Assembly: GCA_934196725.1 (NCBI GenBank)
Contig: CAKPWR010000003.1
Coordinates: 1-64,000, forward strand
Origin: an uncultured Prevotella sp.
GTDB taxonomy: Bacteria > Bacteroidota > Bacteroidia > Bacteroidales > Bacteroidaceae
DNA length: 64,000 nt
Direction of reading: 5' to 3'
Below are positions 40,991 through 49,428 of this stretch, piece by piece. How positions within the stretch are numbered: position 1 is the stretch's first letter; each line of letters starts with the position of its first letter. The notes beneath the pieces were generated by a model, which was given only the letters and a program-made list of their open reading frames with translations, did not search any database and was not told the DNA's origin. A program made the translations under genes and the position numbers.

Positions 40991-42499
40991 ATGAGAAAAC
41001 TTGAAACAATCTTGATGATGGTGGTGGCGATGCTGATTCTTTCAGCTCATGGCGCTACTGCACAAAACAAACGTGAGTTTCGTGGCGCTTGGATTCAGTG
41101 CGTCAACGGACAGTATTTAGGTAAAAGCACACAGCAGATTCAGTCCATGCTGAGCAAACAGCTGGATGAGTTGCAGAAGGATGGGGTGAATGCCATTATC
41201 TTCCAGGTTCGTGCAGAATGTGATGCGCTTTATGCCAGTGAGTATGAACCTTGGAGCCGTTATCTGACGGGTGTACAGGGAAAGGCGCCTTCACCTTATT
41301 GGGATCCGCTGCAGTGGATGGTAGAGCAGTGTCATAATCGCGGTATGGAAATTCATGCCTGGATCAATCCGTTCAGAGCAAAGCACAGTGCTACTCCATA
41401 TAATAATCTTTCGCCTAAGAGCGTTGTCAAGAAGCATCCTGAGCTTTGTTTTAAGTATGATAATCTGATGCTTCTCAATCCGGCTCTGCGAGAGGCTACT
41501 GAATATACTTGCCGTGTTGCTGCCGATATCGTGGGAAGATATGATATTGATGGTTTCCATATTGATGATTACTTCTATCCTTATCCGGTGGCTGGCAAGC
41601 AGATTCCTGATCAGGCGCTTTACAGACAGTATCCAAGAGGATTCAGAAACATCGCTGACTGGAGACGTGACAACGTCAGCCGATTCGTCAAGGAATTGAG
41701 CGAGACGATTCATACCATCAAGCCTTGGGTGAAGTTCGGTGTTTCGCCTTTCGGAATCTATCGAAACAAGCGTACCGATCCTAACGGGTCTGAGACTTAC
41801 GGTCTGCAGAACTATGATGATCTCTATGCCGATGTGTTGCTCTGGGTGAACAATGGTTTTGTTGACTACACCGTTCCTCAGTTGTATTGGGAGATAGGTA
41901 ATAAGGCGGCTGACTACAAGACGCTCATTACCTGGTGGAACAAGCATGCCGGCAACCGTCCTCTCTATATTGGTGAAGATATTGAGCGTACAGCCAAGTA
42001 TTCTGATCCTTCAAATCCAGGCAGTCATCAGTTGCCTGCCAAACATCGTCTTCATCAGCAGATGAACAATGTTCAGGGTACTGTATTATGGTATGCCAAG
42101 ACTGCTGCAGACAATGTGGGCAATATCGGTCATACGCTTCGCAATCATTATTGGAAGTATCCTGCTCTTCCTCCGCTGATGCCTTTCCTTGATGACAAGG
42201 ATCCTAAGGGTGTGAAGAGTATCAAGCTTCACTGGACTGAGTTTGGTCCTCTTCTGGTATGGGCAGCTCCAAAATGGAAAAAGAAGAAATGGGGCGATGA
42301 GGTGAATCGATTTGCCGTTTATCGCTTTGAAAAGGGAGAGAAAATCAATCTCCGCAATGTGAAAGCCTTGCAAAAGGTGACTTTCGATCCTTTCTATAAA
42401 GTGAAATATGAGAAAGGCAAAAAGTATGTTTATGTCATAACTGCTCTTGACAGAGTGGGTAATGAGAGTAAAGGCAAGAAAATCAAGGTTTCATTCTAA
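40991..42499 (+). CDS. GHL10 (YngK-like) glycosyl hydrolase-like lipoprotein/secreted protein
   Basis: The 502-residue protein has a signal peptide (ILMMVVAMLILSAHGATA-QN). The domain belongs to the GHL10 family (glycosyl-hydrolase-like 10, DUF187), with REFRGAWIQCVNGQYLGKST, DGVNAIIFQVRAECDALYAS, MEIHAWINPFRAKHS, DIDGFHIDDYFYPYP with paired Asp, WVKFGVSPFGIYRNKR and the C-terminal YVGS-like YIGEDI region. A fibronectin-III-like domain (about 405-502, RFAVYRFEKGEKIN, YVITALDRVGNESKG) ends the protein. Family members are thought to act on cell-wall or other glycans, but the substrate is not known. Confidence 0.85.
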   Translation: MRKLETILMMVVAMLILSAHGATAQNKREFRGAWIQCVNGQYLGKSTQQIQSMLSKQLDELQKDGVNAIIFQVRAECDALYASEYEPWSRYLTGVQGKAPSPYWDPLQWMVEQCHNRGMEIHAWINPFRAKHSATPYNNLSPKSVVKKHPELCFKYDNLMLLNPALREATEYTCRVAADIVGRYDIDGFHIDDYFYPYPVAGKQIPDQALYRQYPRGFRNIADWRRDNVSRFVKELSETIHTIKPWVKFGVSPFGIYRNKRTDPNGSETYGLQNYDDLYADVLLWVNNGFVDYTVPQLYWEIGNKAADYKTLITWWNKHAGNRPLYIGEDIERTAKYSDPSNPGSHQLPAKHRLHQQMNNVQGTVLWYAKTAADNVGNIGHTLRNHYWKYPALPPLMPFLDDKDPKGVKSIKLHWTEFGPLLVWAAPKWKKKKWGDEVNRFAVYRFEKGEKINLRNVKALQKVTFDPFYKVKYEKGKKYVYVITALDRVGNESKGKKIKVSF

Positions 42500-42528
42500 A
42501 TAAGGGATGCTGCTTTAAACAAAATAAA

Positions 42529-42580
42529 AGAGGGTGTATCTGGAGTCGTCATGACTTTTGATACACCCTCTTTCTATATA
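42529..42580. terminator. Bidirectional terminator between convergent genes
   Basis: AGAGGGTGTATC (42529-42540) pairs with GATACACCCTCT (42560-42571), flanked by TTCTATATA on one side and an A-rich run (T-rich on the other strand) on the other side. It serves the GHL10 and UPF0210 genes. Confidence 0.85.
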
Positions 42581-42591
42581 GAAACTTAATG

Positions 42592-43956
42592 TTAGTTCTT
42601 GAAACTGTGGATAGGAGCTGGGATGCGGCCTACACGATTGATAAATGCCTCGCAGCTGAACTTGTTGACCGGCATGATAGGAGCATGGCCCAACAAGCCA
42701 CCGAAGTCTACATTATCACCTACCTTCATTCCTACAACAGGGATGACACGGACTGCTGTGGTCTTCTGGTTGACCATACCGATAGCAGCCTCATCGGCAA
42801 TGATACCGGAAACTGTAGTGGCAGGAGTATCGCCAGGAATGGCAATCATATCGAGACCTACAGAGCATACGCAGGTCATTGCCTCCAACTTCTCGATGGT
42901 CAAGGCACCAGCCTCAACAGCATTGATCATACCCTGGTCTTCGCTGACAGGAATGAAGGCGCCGCTCAAACCACCAACGTATGATGAAGCCATGATACCG
43001 CCCTTCTTCACCTGATCGTTCAGGAGGGCAAGAGCTGCAGTAGTACCAGGAGCACCGGCATGTTCAAGACCAATCAACTCGAGAATATCAGCTACGCTAT
43101 CGCCAATAGCTGGAGTAGGAGCCAGAGAGAGGTCGATGATGCCGAATGGTACATTGAGACGGCGTGAAGCCTCCTTAGCTACCAACTGGCCAACACGGGT
43201 AATCTTGAAGGCTGTGCGCTTGATGGTCTCGCAGAGCACCTCGAAGCTTTCGCCCTTCACCTTCTCCAAAGCATACTTTACTACGCCCGGACCGCTGACA
43301 CCAACGCTCACTACGGCATCAGCCTCAGAAACGCCATGGAAGGCACCTGCCATGAATGGGTTATCATCAGGAGCATTGCAGAGTACAACGAGCTTGGCGC
43401 ATCCCAAAGAACCCTTTTCCTTGGTAGCTTCAGCCGTATCCTTGATGATTTCTCCCATCAGACGGACAGCATCCATGTTGATTCCGGTCTTGGTAGAACC
43501 CACGTTGACAGAGCTGCAGACGAAATCGGTTTGAGCCATTGCCTGTGGGATAGAACGGATGAGGAGTTCATCGCTCTTGCTCATACCCTTGCTTACGATG
43601 GCAGAGTAACCACCGAGGAAGTTAACGCCCAGTTCCTTGGCACACTTGTCGAGGGTCTTGGCAACCTTCACGTAGTCGTCTGTAGTCTTGCATGCAGAGC
43701 CGCCTACCAGAGAGATAGGAGTGATGGAGATACGCTTGTTGACGATAGGCACTCCAAATTCCTTGGAAATATCTTCGCCTGTTTTCACCAGGTTCTTGGC
43801 GAGTCGTGTAATCTTATTATGTATATTCTGACAGAGTTTTTCCACGTCGGTAGAAGCGCAGTCCAGGAGATTGATACCCATGGTGATGGTGCGCACATCG
43901 AAGTTTTCCTGCTCTATCATCTTATTGGTTTCGATAACCTCAGATATATTGATCAT
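42592..43956 (-). CDS. PFL (UPF0210/DUF711) family protein
   Basis: The 454-residue protein matches the UPF0210 family: [20 protein letters not shown] at the N-terminus, [71 protein letters not shown] and AVGA-like [19 protein letters not shown]. The family is widespread and related in fold to pyruvate formate-lyase-like proteins, but its reaction is not established as far as I know. It is paired with the small ACT-domain gene 44 bp upstream, the usual arrangement in many phyla, which suggests amino-acid or one-carbon sensing by the pair. Confidence 0.93.
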   Translation of the reverse strand: MINISEVIETNKMIEQENFDVRTITMGINLLDCASTDVEKLCQNIHNKITRLAKNLVKTGEDISKEFGVPIVNKRISITPISLVGGSACKTTDDYVKVAKTLDKCAKELGVNFLGGYSAIVSKGMSKSDELLIRSIPQAMAQTDFVCSSVNVGSTKTGINMDAVRLMGEIIKDTAEATKEKGSLGCAKLVVLCNAPDDNPFMAGAFHGVSEADAVVSVGVSGPGVVKYALEKVKGESFEVLCETIKRTAFKITRVGQLVAKEASRRLNVPFGIIDLSLAPTPAIGDSVADILELIGLEHAGAPGTTAALALLNDQVKKGGIMASSYVGGLSGAFIPVSEDQGMINAVEAGALTIEKLEAMTCVCSVGLDMIAIPGDTPATTVSGIIADEAAIGMVNQKTTAVRVIPVVGMKVGDNVDFGGLLGHAPIMPVNKFSCEAFINRVGRIPAPIHSFKN

Positions 43957-44000
43957 ACTTTCAAAATTTAGCTATTGATTATAAACTTTTGGATTCCTGA

Positions 44001-44273
44001 TTAGATTCTGTGCATCATGTTGAAGATTTCCTCGCGCTGGCATTTTACCTGCACACCGAGTTCCTTACCCACGTTGGCAAGTTCATCAGCCACCTCTTCA
44101 AACGATTTTGTCATCTTGCCCATATCTACAATCATCATCATGTTAAAATACTCCTGTACGATGGTCTGAGAGATATCAAGAATGTTGATGCTGTTCTCTG
44201 CCAAATAGGTACAAACCTTGGCGATGATACCAACGGTATCCTTTCCCACTACTGTAATAATCGTTCTGTTCAT
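44001..44273 (-). CDS. ACT domain protein (UPF0237)
   Basis: The 90-residue protein is one ACT domain (MNRTIITVVGKDTVGIIAKV, CTYLAENSINILDISQTIVQ) plus a short C-terminal helix. Free-standing ACT proteins of this UPF0237 group bind small ligands, usually amino acids, and regulate a partner. The neighbouring UPF0210 gene is its constant companion. Confidence 0.93.
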   Translation of the reverse strand: MNRTIITVVGKDTVGIIAKVCTYLAENSINILDISQTIVQEYFNMMMIVDMGKMTKSFEEVADELANVGKELGVQVKCQREEIFNMMHRI

Positions 44274-44364
44274 GATTATAGCTTTTTATTGTTATACTTT
44301 TGTTCTTAATATGTTTTATGCCACAAAAGTACAACTATTTTGTCAGACTGCCAAATAAAAAAAA

Positions 44365-44401
44365 GAAAACTTGCAAAATAACTGATATTTTGCAAGTTTT
44401 C
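44365..44401 (-). terminator. Intrinsic terminator after mltG
   Basis: GAAAACTTGCAAAATA pairs with TATTTTGCAAGTTTTC around a five-base loop; on the minus strand a T-rich stretch (TTTTTTTTATTTGG) follows. It lies about 70 bp beyond the mltG stop codon. Confidence 0.75.
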
Positions 44402-44413
44402 CCTATTTGAATT

Positions 44414-44482
44414 CTAATTATTTGATATCTCCTGTAATCCGATATCTTTGATTATTTGATATCTTAGGTTATTTGATACCTC
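44414..44482. repeat. Repeats derived from the mltG 3' end
   Basis: TTATTTGATATCT occurs twice and TTATTTGATACCT once, the last being the final codons and stop of mltG; a further CCGATATCTTTGA lies between. Short duplications of the gene end appear to have accumulated downstream of the stop. Confidence 0.6.
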
Positions 44483-45560
44483 GCTCATTCAATGCCTTTG
44501 AATATTTAGCTGCATTCTGCAGGTGCTCCTGATAAGTGCGTGCAAAATTATGAGTGCCGCTGAAATCCTCTTTGGCACACATGTATAGATAATCGTGCTT
44601 GACGAGGTTGAGGACGGCATCAATACCAGCCACTGATGGGATGCGGATAGGTCCTGGCGGCAATCCCGGATTGACGTAAGTATTGTATGGACTCTTGATG
44701 TGAAGCAGATTGTTGTAGATGCGCTTCAGGTCGAATCGCTTCCAGGCATATTTGATGGTTGGGTCTGCCTGTAGCGGCATTCCTTCCGGATATTCTGCAT
44801 TGCGCAGCTTGAAGCGGTTGTAGTACATTCCGGCAATCATCGGTTTTTCTGCGTTGTTGGCAGTTTCCTCGTCCACGATACTTGCGATGGTGATGACTTC
44901 TACCGGAGTCAGCTGCAGAGCCTTTGCCTTCTGCGTGCGGTCTTCATTCCAGAACTTCTCGCTTTCCTTCTTCATGCGGTTGAGCAGCTTTTCTACGGAT
45001 GAGTTCCAGTAGATGTCGTAGGTGTTTGGGATGAACATGCAGGCAATGGTGGTGGTGTCGTAACCATACTTCTCGCAGGTTGCCTCATCGGTCAGCGCCT
45101 GGAGAATGGAGGTGCTGTCAATCATCAGCTTCTTGCTGAGCTCTACAGACAGCTTGTCCAGTGTACGTACGGATGGCAGGGTGAGGTTGACCGGCTCCTG
45201 CAGTCCGTTCTTCATGTGTCTCCAAACTTTCAGTGCACCTTCCCCCGGATGGATGGCGTAGCGTCCGGTATGGATATGTTCTGCATATCCGAAGTGATGG
45301 GTCAGGGTCTTGAACGCCTGATAAGGGAAACTGTTGGCTATTGGTTCTACCTTATTATATACAGAGTCTATATTGTCGTCTGTGTCAATATAGACATACT
45401 GGATGTCGCTTCTCTTCGAGAATGAAGAGAAGCAATAGAGGTAACCTACAATGGCGACTATCACGATGCACCCGATGGCACCGTAGAGATAGAGCTTAGA
45501 AACTGATTTTTTCATTTTCTTTGTATTCATTTTATGTTTTGCTTCACTTTTACTGTTCAA
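44469..45560 (-). CDS. mltG: Endolytic peptidoglycan transglycosylase MltG
   Basis: MltG cuts nascent glycan strands within the chain and helps set their length. The protein has 363 residues (or 353 if translation starts at the second Met, 45530). A single N-terminal membrane helix (LYLYGAIGCIVIVAIVGYLY, about residues 22-41) anchors a periplasmic LysM-like segment and the YceG catalytic domain. Family motifs include ITIASIVDEETANNAEKPMI with the catalytic Glu, AGMYYNRFKL, MPLQADPTIKYAW, YNTYVNPGLPPGPIRIPSVA and LYMCAKEDFSGTHNFA. Confidence 0.94.
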   Translation of the reverse strand: MNSKSEAKHKMNTKKMKKSVSKLYLYGAIGCIVIVAIVGYLYCFSSFSKRSDIQYVYIDTDDNIDSVYNKVEPIANSFPYQAFKTLTHHFGYAEHIHTGRYAIHPGEGALKVWRHMKNGLQEPVNLTLPSVRTLDKLSVELSKKLMIDSTSILQALTDEATCEKYGYDTTTIACMFIPNTYDIYWNSSVEKLLNRMKKESEKFWNEDRTQKAKALQLTPVEVITIASIVDEETANNAEKPMIAGMYYNRFKLRNAEYPEGMPLQADPTIKYAWKRFDLKRIYNNLLHIKSPYNTYVNPGLPPGPIRIPSVAGIDAVLNLVKHDYLYMCAKEDFSGTHNFARTYQEHLQNAAKYSKALNERGIK

Positions 45561-45708
45561 TCATATCATAAACATGATATCCCGTTCTTATTTGCAAAAG
45601 TACAGCAAAAATGGGAAATGGCAAAGTATCGTCAATTAAATTAGGTTAAAAAACTTCTCTCCCTATCAATTTCTTATGTTTCTCTTTTTCTTTTTCAAAA
45701 AAAATATT

Positions 45709-45716
45709 TACTTTTG
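45709..45716 (+). promoter_or_regulatory. Probable -7 element for the CBM20-HAD gene
   Basis: TACTTTTG matches TAnnTTTG and is followed by C, about 97 bp before the ATG at 45813. The -33 region is T-rich without a clear TTTG. Confidence 0.4.
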
Positions 45717-45812
45717 CGGTCGACATACAGAAATCTTGTGCGATGGGTGAGGCTGATTGCTTCCGGCACAATGATTTGATGAATCAATAAGAATAAATAG
45801 GAGAAAGAAAGC

Positions 45813-47195
45813 ATGAAGATAAAATTTTCTTTACCATATAAGGCTCATTGGGGCGAGATGCTATGTGTGAATCTCACCTTTTATTCTTCAAGAGGAGCCA
45901 GTCTGGATGTGAAACTCCTGATGAATACTCAGGATGGTTATCACTGGATGGTGGATACTTCTACCCGTGAAAACCGCCAGCATCCGTTTGATTTGATTTA
46001 CTATTACTATACGGTAGTTGACGAAGACGGCAAGGTGCTCCGTACGGAGTCGGTTGAGTCGCCGAGAGTATATGTATATGATTCTTCCAAGAGTTATATT
46101 TTTGATGATTTCTGGCTGGAGGAGAAACTGGCTTCCCGCATGGCTACAGCTATAGGAAGAACTCCCAAAGTGAATGTCGAATCGTATGAGCGCATGGAAT
46201 GCATGCCGCTCTTCGGCGAGACCGTTATCTTCAAGGTTCATGCGCCCCGCCTTCACGAAGGCGAAGCGATTGCCTTGTTGGGCAATCATCCTACGCTGGG
46301 CAGCTGGAATATCGATCATTTCCTTCAGATGAAGCCTCTGGGTAGGCATGAGTGGGTGTTGTCGGTCAATGTAGCACCTATTGATGCTCCGATAGAGTTC
46401 AAGTATATTATCGTGAATACGGACACTCAGCGATTCAAGCGCTGGGAGTATGGTGGAAACCGAACGCTTGACGAGCGTATCTATCAGGGCGAGGTCCATG
46501 TGCTTCATGGCGGTGATTTCCGCATCAAGAAGTTCCCGCCACATGCACAGTTCGATTTTGAAACATACGTCTTCGACCTTGACGGAACTCTGATTTCTTC
46601 TCTTGAAGATCTGGCTGCCAGCTGCAATTATGCGTTGCGTACGAATCATCTGCCTGAGCGTTCTGTTGAAGAAGTGAGAATGATGGTGGGCAACGGAGTG
46701 AAGCTGTTGATGGAACGTGCCATCGGAAAGGAACAGCTGGAGTCTGGCGAAGTGGATTTCGACCGCGTGTTCCAGGACTTCCGCAATCATTATATGGTTC
46801 ATAACCTGGACGAGACAGCTCCTTATCCAGGTATCATGGATATGCTGAAAGAACTGAAGGCGCGAGGCAAGAACATTGCCGTGGTAAGCAATAAGTTCTA
46901 TGCAGCTACGGAGGAACTGTGTCGCCATTTCTTTGGTGATCTCGTTGATGTAGCCATCGGTGAACGTGAGGGAATCGAGAAAAAACCGGCACCTGACACG
47001 GTGAACGAAGCACTCAGACTGCTGCATGCGGACAGGGAGACAGCCGTATATGTTGGTGATAGTGATGTAGACGTAATGACGGCACGTAACAGCCACATGC
47101 CTTGTATCAGTGTACTCTGGGGATTCCGCGATGCAGATTTCCTGTCAGAACATGGAGCTACTATCTATGTCAGTGCTCCCGACCAGCTGCTCTGA
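45813..47195 (+). CDS. Tandem CBM20 starch-binding modules fused to a phosphoglycolate phosphatase-like HAD hydrolase
   Basis: The 460-residue protein has no signal peptide. Residues about 1-105 (MKIKFSLPYKAHWGEMLCVN to PRVYVYDSS) look like a CBM20-type module as found at the start of Bacteroidota GH77 enzymes. A clearer CBM20 spans about 130-235: AIALLGNHPTLGSWNIDHFL, EWVLSVNV, EFKYIIVNT, RWEYGGNRTL, with both Trp of starch-binding site 1. Residues about 248-460 are a HAD phosphatase of the Gph type: motif I YVFDLDGTLIS, cap helices, motif II AVVSNK, motif III Lys in EKKPAPDTV and motif IV YVGDSDVDV. All catalytic residues are present. The combination suggests a glycogen- or starch-bound sugar phosphatase. 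GlgB is encoded 2.7 kb downstream. Confidence 0.85.
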   Translation: MKIKFSLPYKAHWGEMLCVNLTFYSSRGASLDVKLLMNTQDGYHWMVDTSTRENRQHPFDLIYYYYTVVDEDGKVLRTESVESPRVYVYDSSKSYIFDDFWLEEKLASRMATAIGRTPKVNVESYERMECMPLFGETVIFKVHAPRLHEGEAIALLGNHPTLGSWNIDHFLQMKPLGRHEWVLSVNVAPIDAPIEFKYIIVNTDTQRFKRWEYGGNRTLDERIYQGEVHVLHGGDFRIKKFPPHAQFDFETYVFDLDGTLISSLEDLAASCNYALRTNHLPERSVEEVRMMVGNGVKLLMERAIGKEQLESGEVDFDRVFQDFRNHYMVHNLDETAPYPGIMDMLKELKARGKNIAVVSNKFYAATEELCRHFFGDLVDVAIGEREGIEKKPAPDTVNEALRLLHADRETAVYVGDSDVDVMTARNSHMPCISVLWGFRDADFLSEHGATIYVSAPDQLL

Positions 47196-47220
47196 TGATT
47201 GTTGGATATTATATAAAAAA

Positions 47221-47257
47221 TAGATGAGCATTATGCTGAATGCTCATCTATATAGTT
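47221..47257. terminator. Hairpin terminator between convergent genes
   Basis: TAGATGAGCATT (47221-47232) pairs with AATGCTCATCTA (47239-47250), followed by TATAGTTTTTG. The hairpin overlaps the last codons and stop of the LytTR gene. Confidence 0.75.
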
Positions 47258-47938
47258 TTTGATTTCCTCGTAGAACGTATCGGAGATAGGTACGCCCATC
47301 GAACCGTATATCAGCCTGCCACGCTCAATATAATCGAACTTGCTCAGGTTGGCAAGATAGGAGCGGTGCACTCTTCGGAATTTCTCTTTAGGGAGCCGCT
47401 CTTCCAGATGCTTGAGATTGCCTAAGGTCGATACGTTCTCCATTCCTTCCAGATGGAAGAGAATATAATCCTTCAGGCTTTCTACGAATAGAATTCTGTC
47501 GAACGGAATACGGACATATTTGTATTCGCTTTTTACAATCAGGAACTTGTCGCGCTTGATAGGATTGTATTTGTCGTCCTGCATGTAGGAATCGAAAACC
47601 TTCTTGCAGGAATCCATGAAATCCTGATAGCTGATCGGCTTCAGTAGATAGTCGAAAGCATGAACTTTATAGGCTTCAATGGCATACTCCTTGAAAGCTG
47701 TGGTGAAGATGATCTTGACATTCTTTGGTACAACCTTGGCAAATTCCAGTCCACTGATCTGTTGCATGTGGATGGCAAGAAATAAAATGTCGAGATGATT
47801 GTGGCGAATGCCGTCTACTGCATCAATGGCAGAAGGGTAGGCGCCAATCAGGTTCAGCGTAGGTGTTTCATCTACGTATTTCTTCAACTGCTCCAGGGCT
47901 GTTGGATCTTCATCAATGATTGCACAGTTTAAAATCAT
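47231..47938 (-). CDS. LytTR response regulator with a receiver lacking the phospho-acceptor Asp
   Basis: The 235-residue protein has a receiver-like domain (about 1-120) and a LytTR DNA-binding domain (about 135-232: DKFLIVKSEYKYVRIPFDRI, YLANLSKFDYIERGRLI). The receiver keeps the acidic pair (AIIDEDPTA), the Thr in IIFTTAFKEYAIEAY and the Lys in LLKPISY. The phospho-acceptor position, normally LFLDIxMP, reads LFLAIHMQQ; the codon is GCC, so this is Ala. The domain therefore probably works without phosphorylation, for example by dimerisation or ligand control. No sensor kinase is adjacent. It converges on the CBM20-HAD gene. Confidence 0.9.
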   Translation of the reverse strand: MILNCAIIDEDPTALEQLKKYVDETPTLNLIGAYPSAIDAVDGIRHNHLDILFLAIHMQQISGLEFAKVVPKNVKIIFTTAFKEYAIEAYKVHAFDYLLKPISYQDFMDSCKKVFDSYMQDDKYNPIKRDKFLIVKSEYKYVRIPFDRILFVESLKDYILFHLEGMENVSTLGNLKHLEERLPKEKFRRVHRSYLANLSKFDYIERGRLIYGSMGVPISDTFYEEIKNYIDEHSA

Positions 47939-48067
47939 AAGCGTTTGTTGTGGTTTAAAAAAATATTTTCAAATAAACGCATTTTTTATTTATATATTGT
48001 ATTGCGTTTTGATTTTTTTGCGTGAATAATTATTTTTCTTCTTATAAACTTAAATTTGTTTAATCTA

Positions 48068-48099
48068 TTTGGTCATTTAACAAAAAACTTATATCTTTG
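48068..48099 (+). promoter_or_regulatory. Promoter of the MORN-repeat gene
   Basis: TTTG (48068-48071), 20 bp, then TATCTTTG (48092-48099) match the Bacteroidota consensus. The transcript would start near 48105, which favours the ATG at 48126 over the one at 48111. Confidence 0.65.
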
Positions 48100-48125
48100 G
48101 AGATTGAAACATGAGATTACTGTAT

Positions 48126-49319
48126 ATGGAAAAAAAATATAATAAGAAATATATTGAAAATAACGTCAACCTGATACCTTCTGCGTGTAGATTCTGTTGG
48201 CGGAACGGAAAGCAGATGCTGCTTGCATTGGCTCTCTGTCTCAGTCCGGTGTCTACCTTTGCTCAGAAGATTTCGCTGGGTTCCTGCATTACCCGTGATG
48301 GTGGTCAGTACAAGGGAGAAATGGTAGGCGGAAAGCCACAGGGCAAGGGTGCCGCAGTCTATTCCAATGGTGATACCTACGAAGGCTCTTATCAGAAAGG
48401 TAAGCGCGATGGATATGGCGTATATACTTTCTCTGACGGCGAAAAGTACGAAGGCCAGTGGATGCAGGACCAGCAGCATGGCAAGGGTACTTTCTATTTT
48501 CAGAATAATAATAAGTATGTAGGACTCTGGTTCAGAGACTTCCAGCACGGTCATGGAGTCATGTATTATTATAATGGTGACAAGTATGATGGCGACTGGT
48601 ATAAGGATAAGCGACAGGGTAGAGGTACCTACTCCTATTCCAACGGTGCCCAGTATAAGGGTCAGTGGATGAACGATATGAAGAACGGTAACGGTTTCTT
48701 CAATTGGGGTGATGGTACAACCTATGACGGTCAGTGGGTAAACAACCAGCGTTCCGGAAAAGGTATCTTCAAGTATGCCGATGGCGATGTTTACAATGGC
48801 GATTGGAAGGATGATATCCAGGACGGTAAGGGCATCTATAAATTCCACAACGGTGATGTCTATGAAGGCGATTATGTTCAGGGCGAACGTACCGGTGAAG
48901 GCATCTTCCGTTCGATGAATGGCTCCAAGTATACAGGACAGTTTCTCGACGGTCAGCGTTCCGGTCAGGGTACTTTCGTCTGGAAGAACGGAGATATCTA
49001 TGTAGGTTCCTGGAAGGATGACCTGCAGAATGGCAGGGGTAAGCTGACGAAGAAGAACGGTGATATTTACGAGGGAGAATTCCGGAACGGCCATGTGGAA
49101 GGCAATGTAGTGATTCATTATGCCGACGGCCGCCGCTTCAAGGGAATCTACCGCAAGGGCAAGCGCGAAGGAGCCTGCATCGAGGAGGATAAGAACGGCA
49201 AGCGTTTCGAGGGTAACTATCGCAATGATATGCGTGATGGCAGATTCGTGGAGAAAGACCGCAATGGTCAGGTTACAGCCAAGGGAACCTACGAAAACGG
49301 CAAGCGTTTCGAAGATTAA
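48126..49319 (+). CDS. Secreted or membrane-anchored MORN-repeat protein
   Basis: The 397-residue protein has an internal hydrophobic segment (MLLALALCLSPVSTFAQKIS, about residues 31-50) after a long basic lead, probably a signal peptide or anchor. The rest is about fourteen MORN repeats of 23 residues, for example YEGSYQKGKRDGYGVYTFSD, YEGQWMQDQQHGKGTFYFQN and YDGDWYKDKRQGRGTYSYSN. The last repeats become more divergent (NGKRFEGNYRNDMRDGRFVE). MORN arrays form flat beta-sheets that mediate protein or lipid contacts; the role here is unknown. The ATG at 48111 would add five residues. Confidence 0.88.
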   Translation: MEKKYNKKYIENNVNLIPSACRFCWRNGKQMLLALALCLSPVSTFAQKISLGSCITRDGGQYKGEMVGGKPQGKGAAVYSNGDTYEGSYQKGKRDGYGVYTFSDGEKYEGQWMQDQQHGKGTFYFQNNNKYVGLWFRDFQHGHGVMYYYNGDKYDGDWYKDKRQGRGTYSYSNGAQYKGQWMNDMKNGNGFFNWGDGTTYDGQWVNNQRSGKGIFKYADGDVYNGDWKDDIQDGKGIYKFHNGDVYEGDYVQGERTGEGIFRSMNGSKYTGQFLDGQRSGQGTFVWKNGDIYVGSWKDDLQNGRGKLTKKNGDIYEGEFRNGHVEGNVVIHYADGRRFKGIYRKGKREGACIEEDKNGKRFEGNYRNDMRDGRFVEKDRNGQVTAKGTYENGKRFED

Positions 49320-49384
49320 TCTCTTCAGAAAATAATAGTGAATTATAAAGAATTATAAATATCGAGATTCAGAACAGCGAACAT

Positions 49385-49422
49385 ATCATAAAGTTCAAAG
49401 TTCAAATTTCAAAGTTCAAATT
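49385..49422. repeat. Heptamer (AAGTTCA) array upstream of the YhcH gene
   Basis: ATCATAAAGTTCAAAG followed by several AAGTTCA/AATTTCA units ends 7 bp before the ATG at 49429. It is the same repeat as upstream of nudC and the DUF1015 gene. Confidence 0.85.
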
Positions 49423-49428
49423 AAGACT

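Noticed and set aside
45888..47096. Minus-strand open frame of 402 codons
   Set aside because: It is the antisense shadow of the CBM20-HAD gene, whose domains and catalytic motifs are unmistakable.
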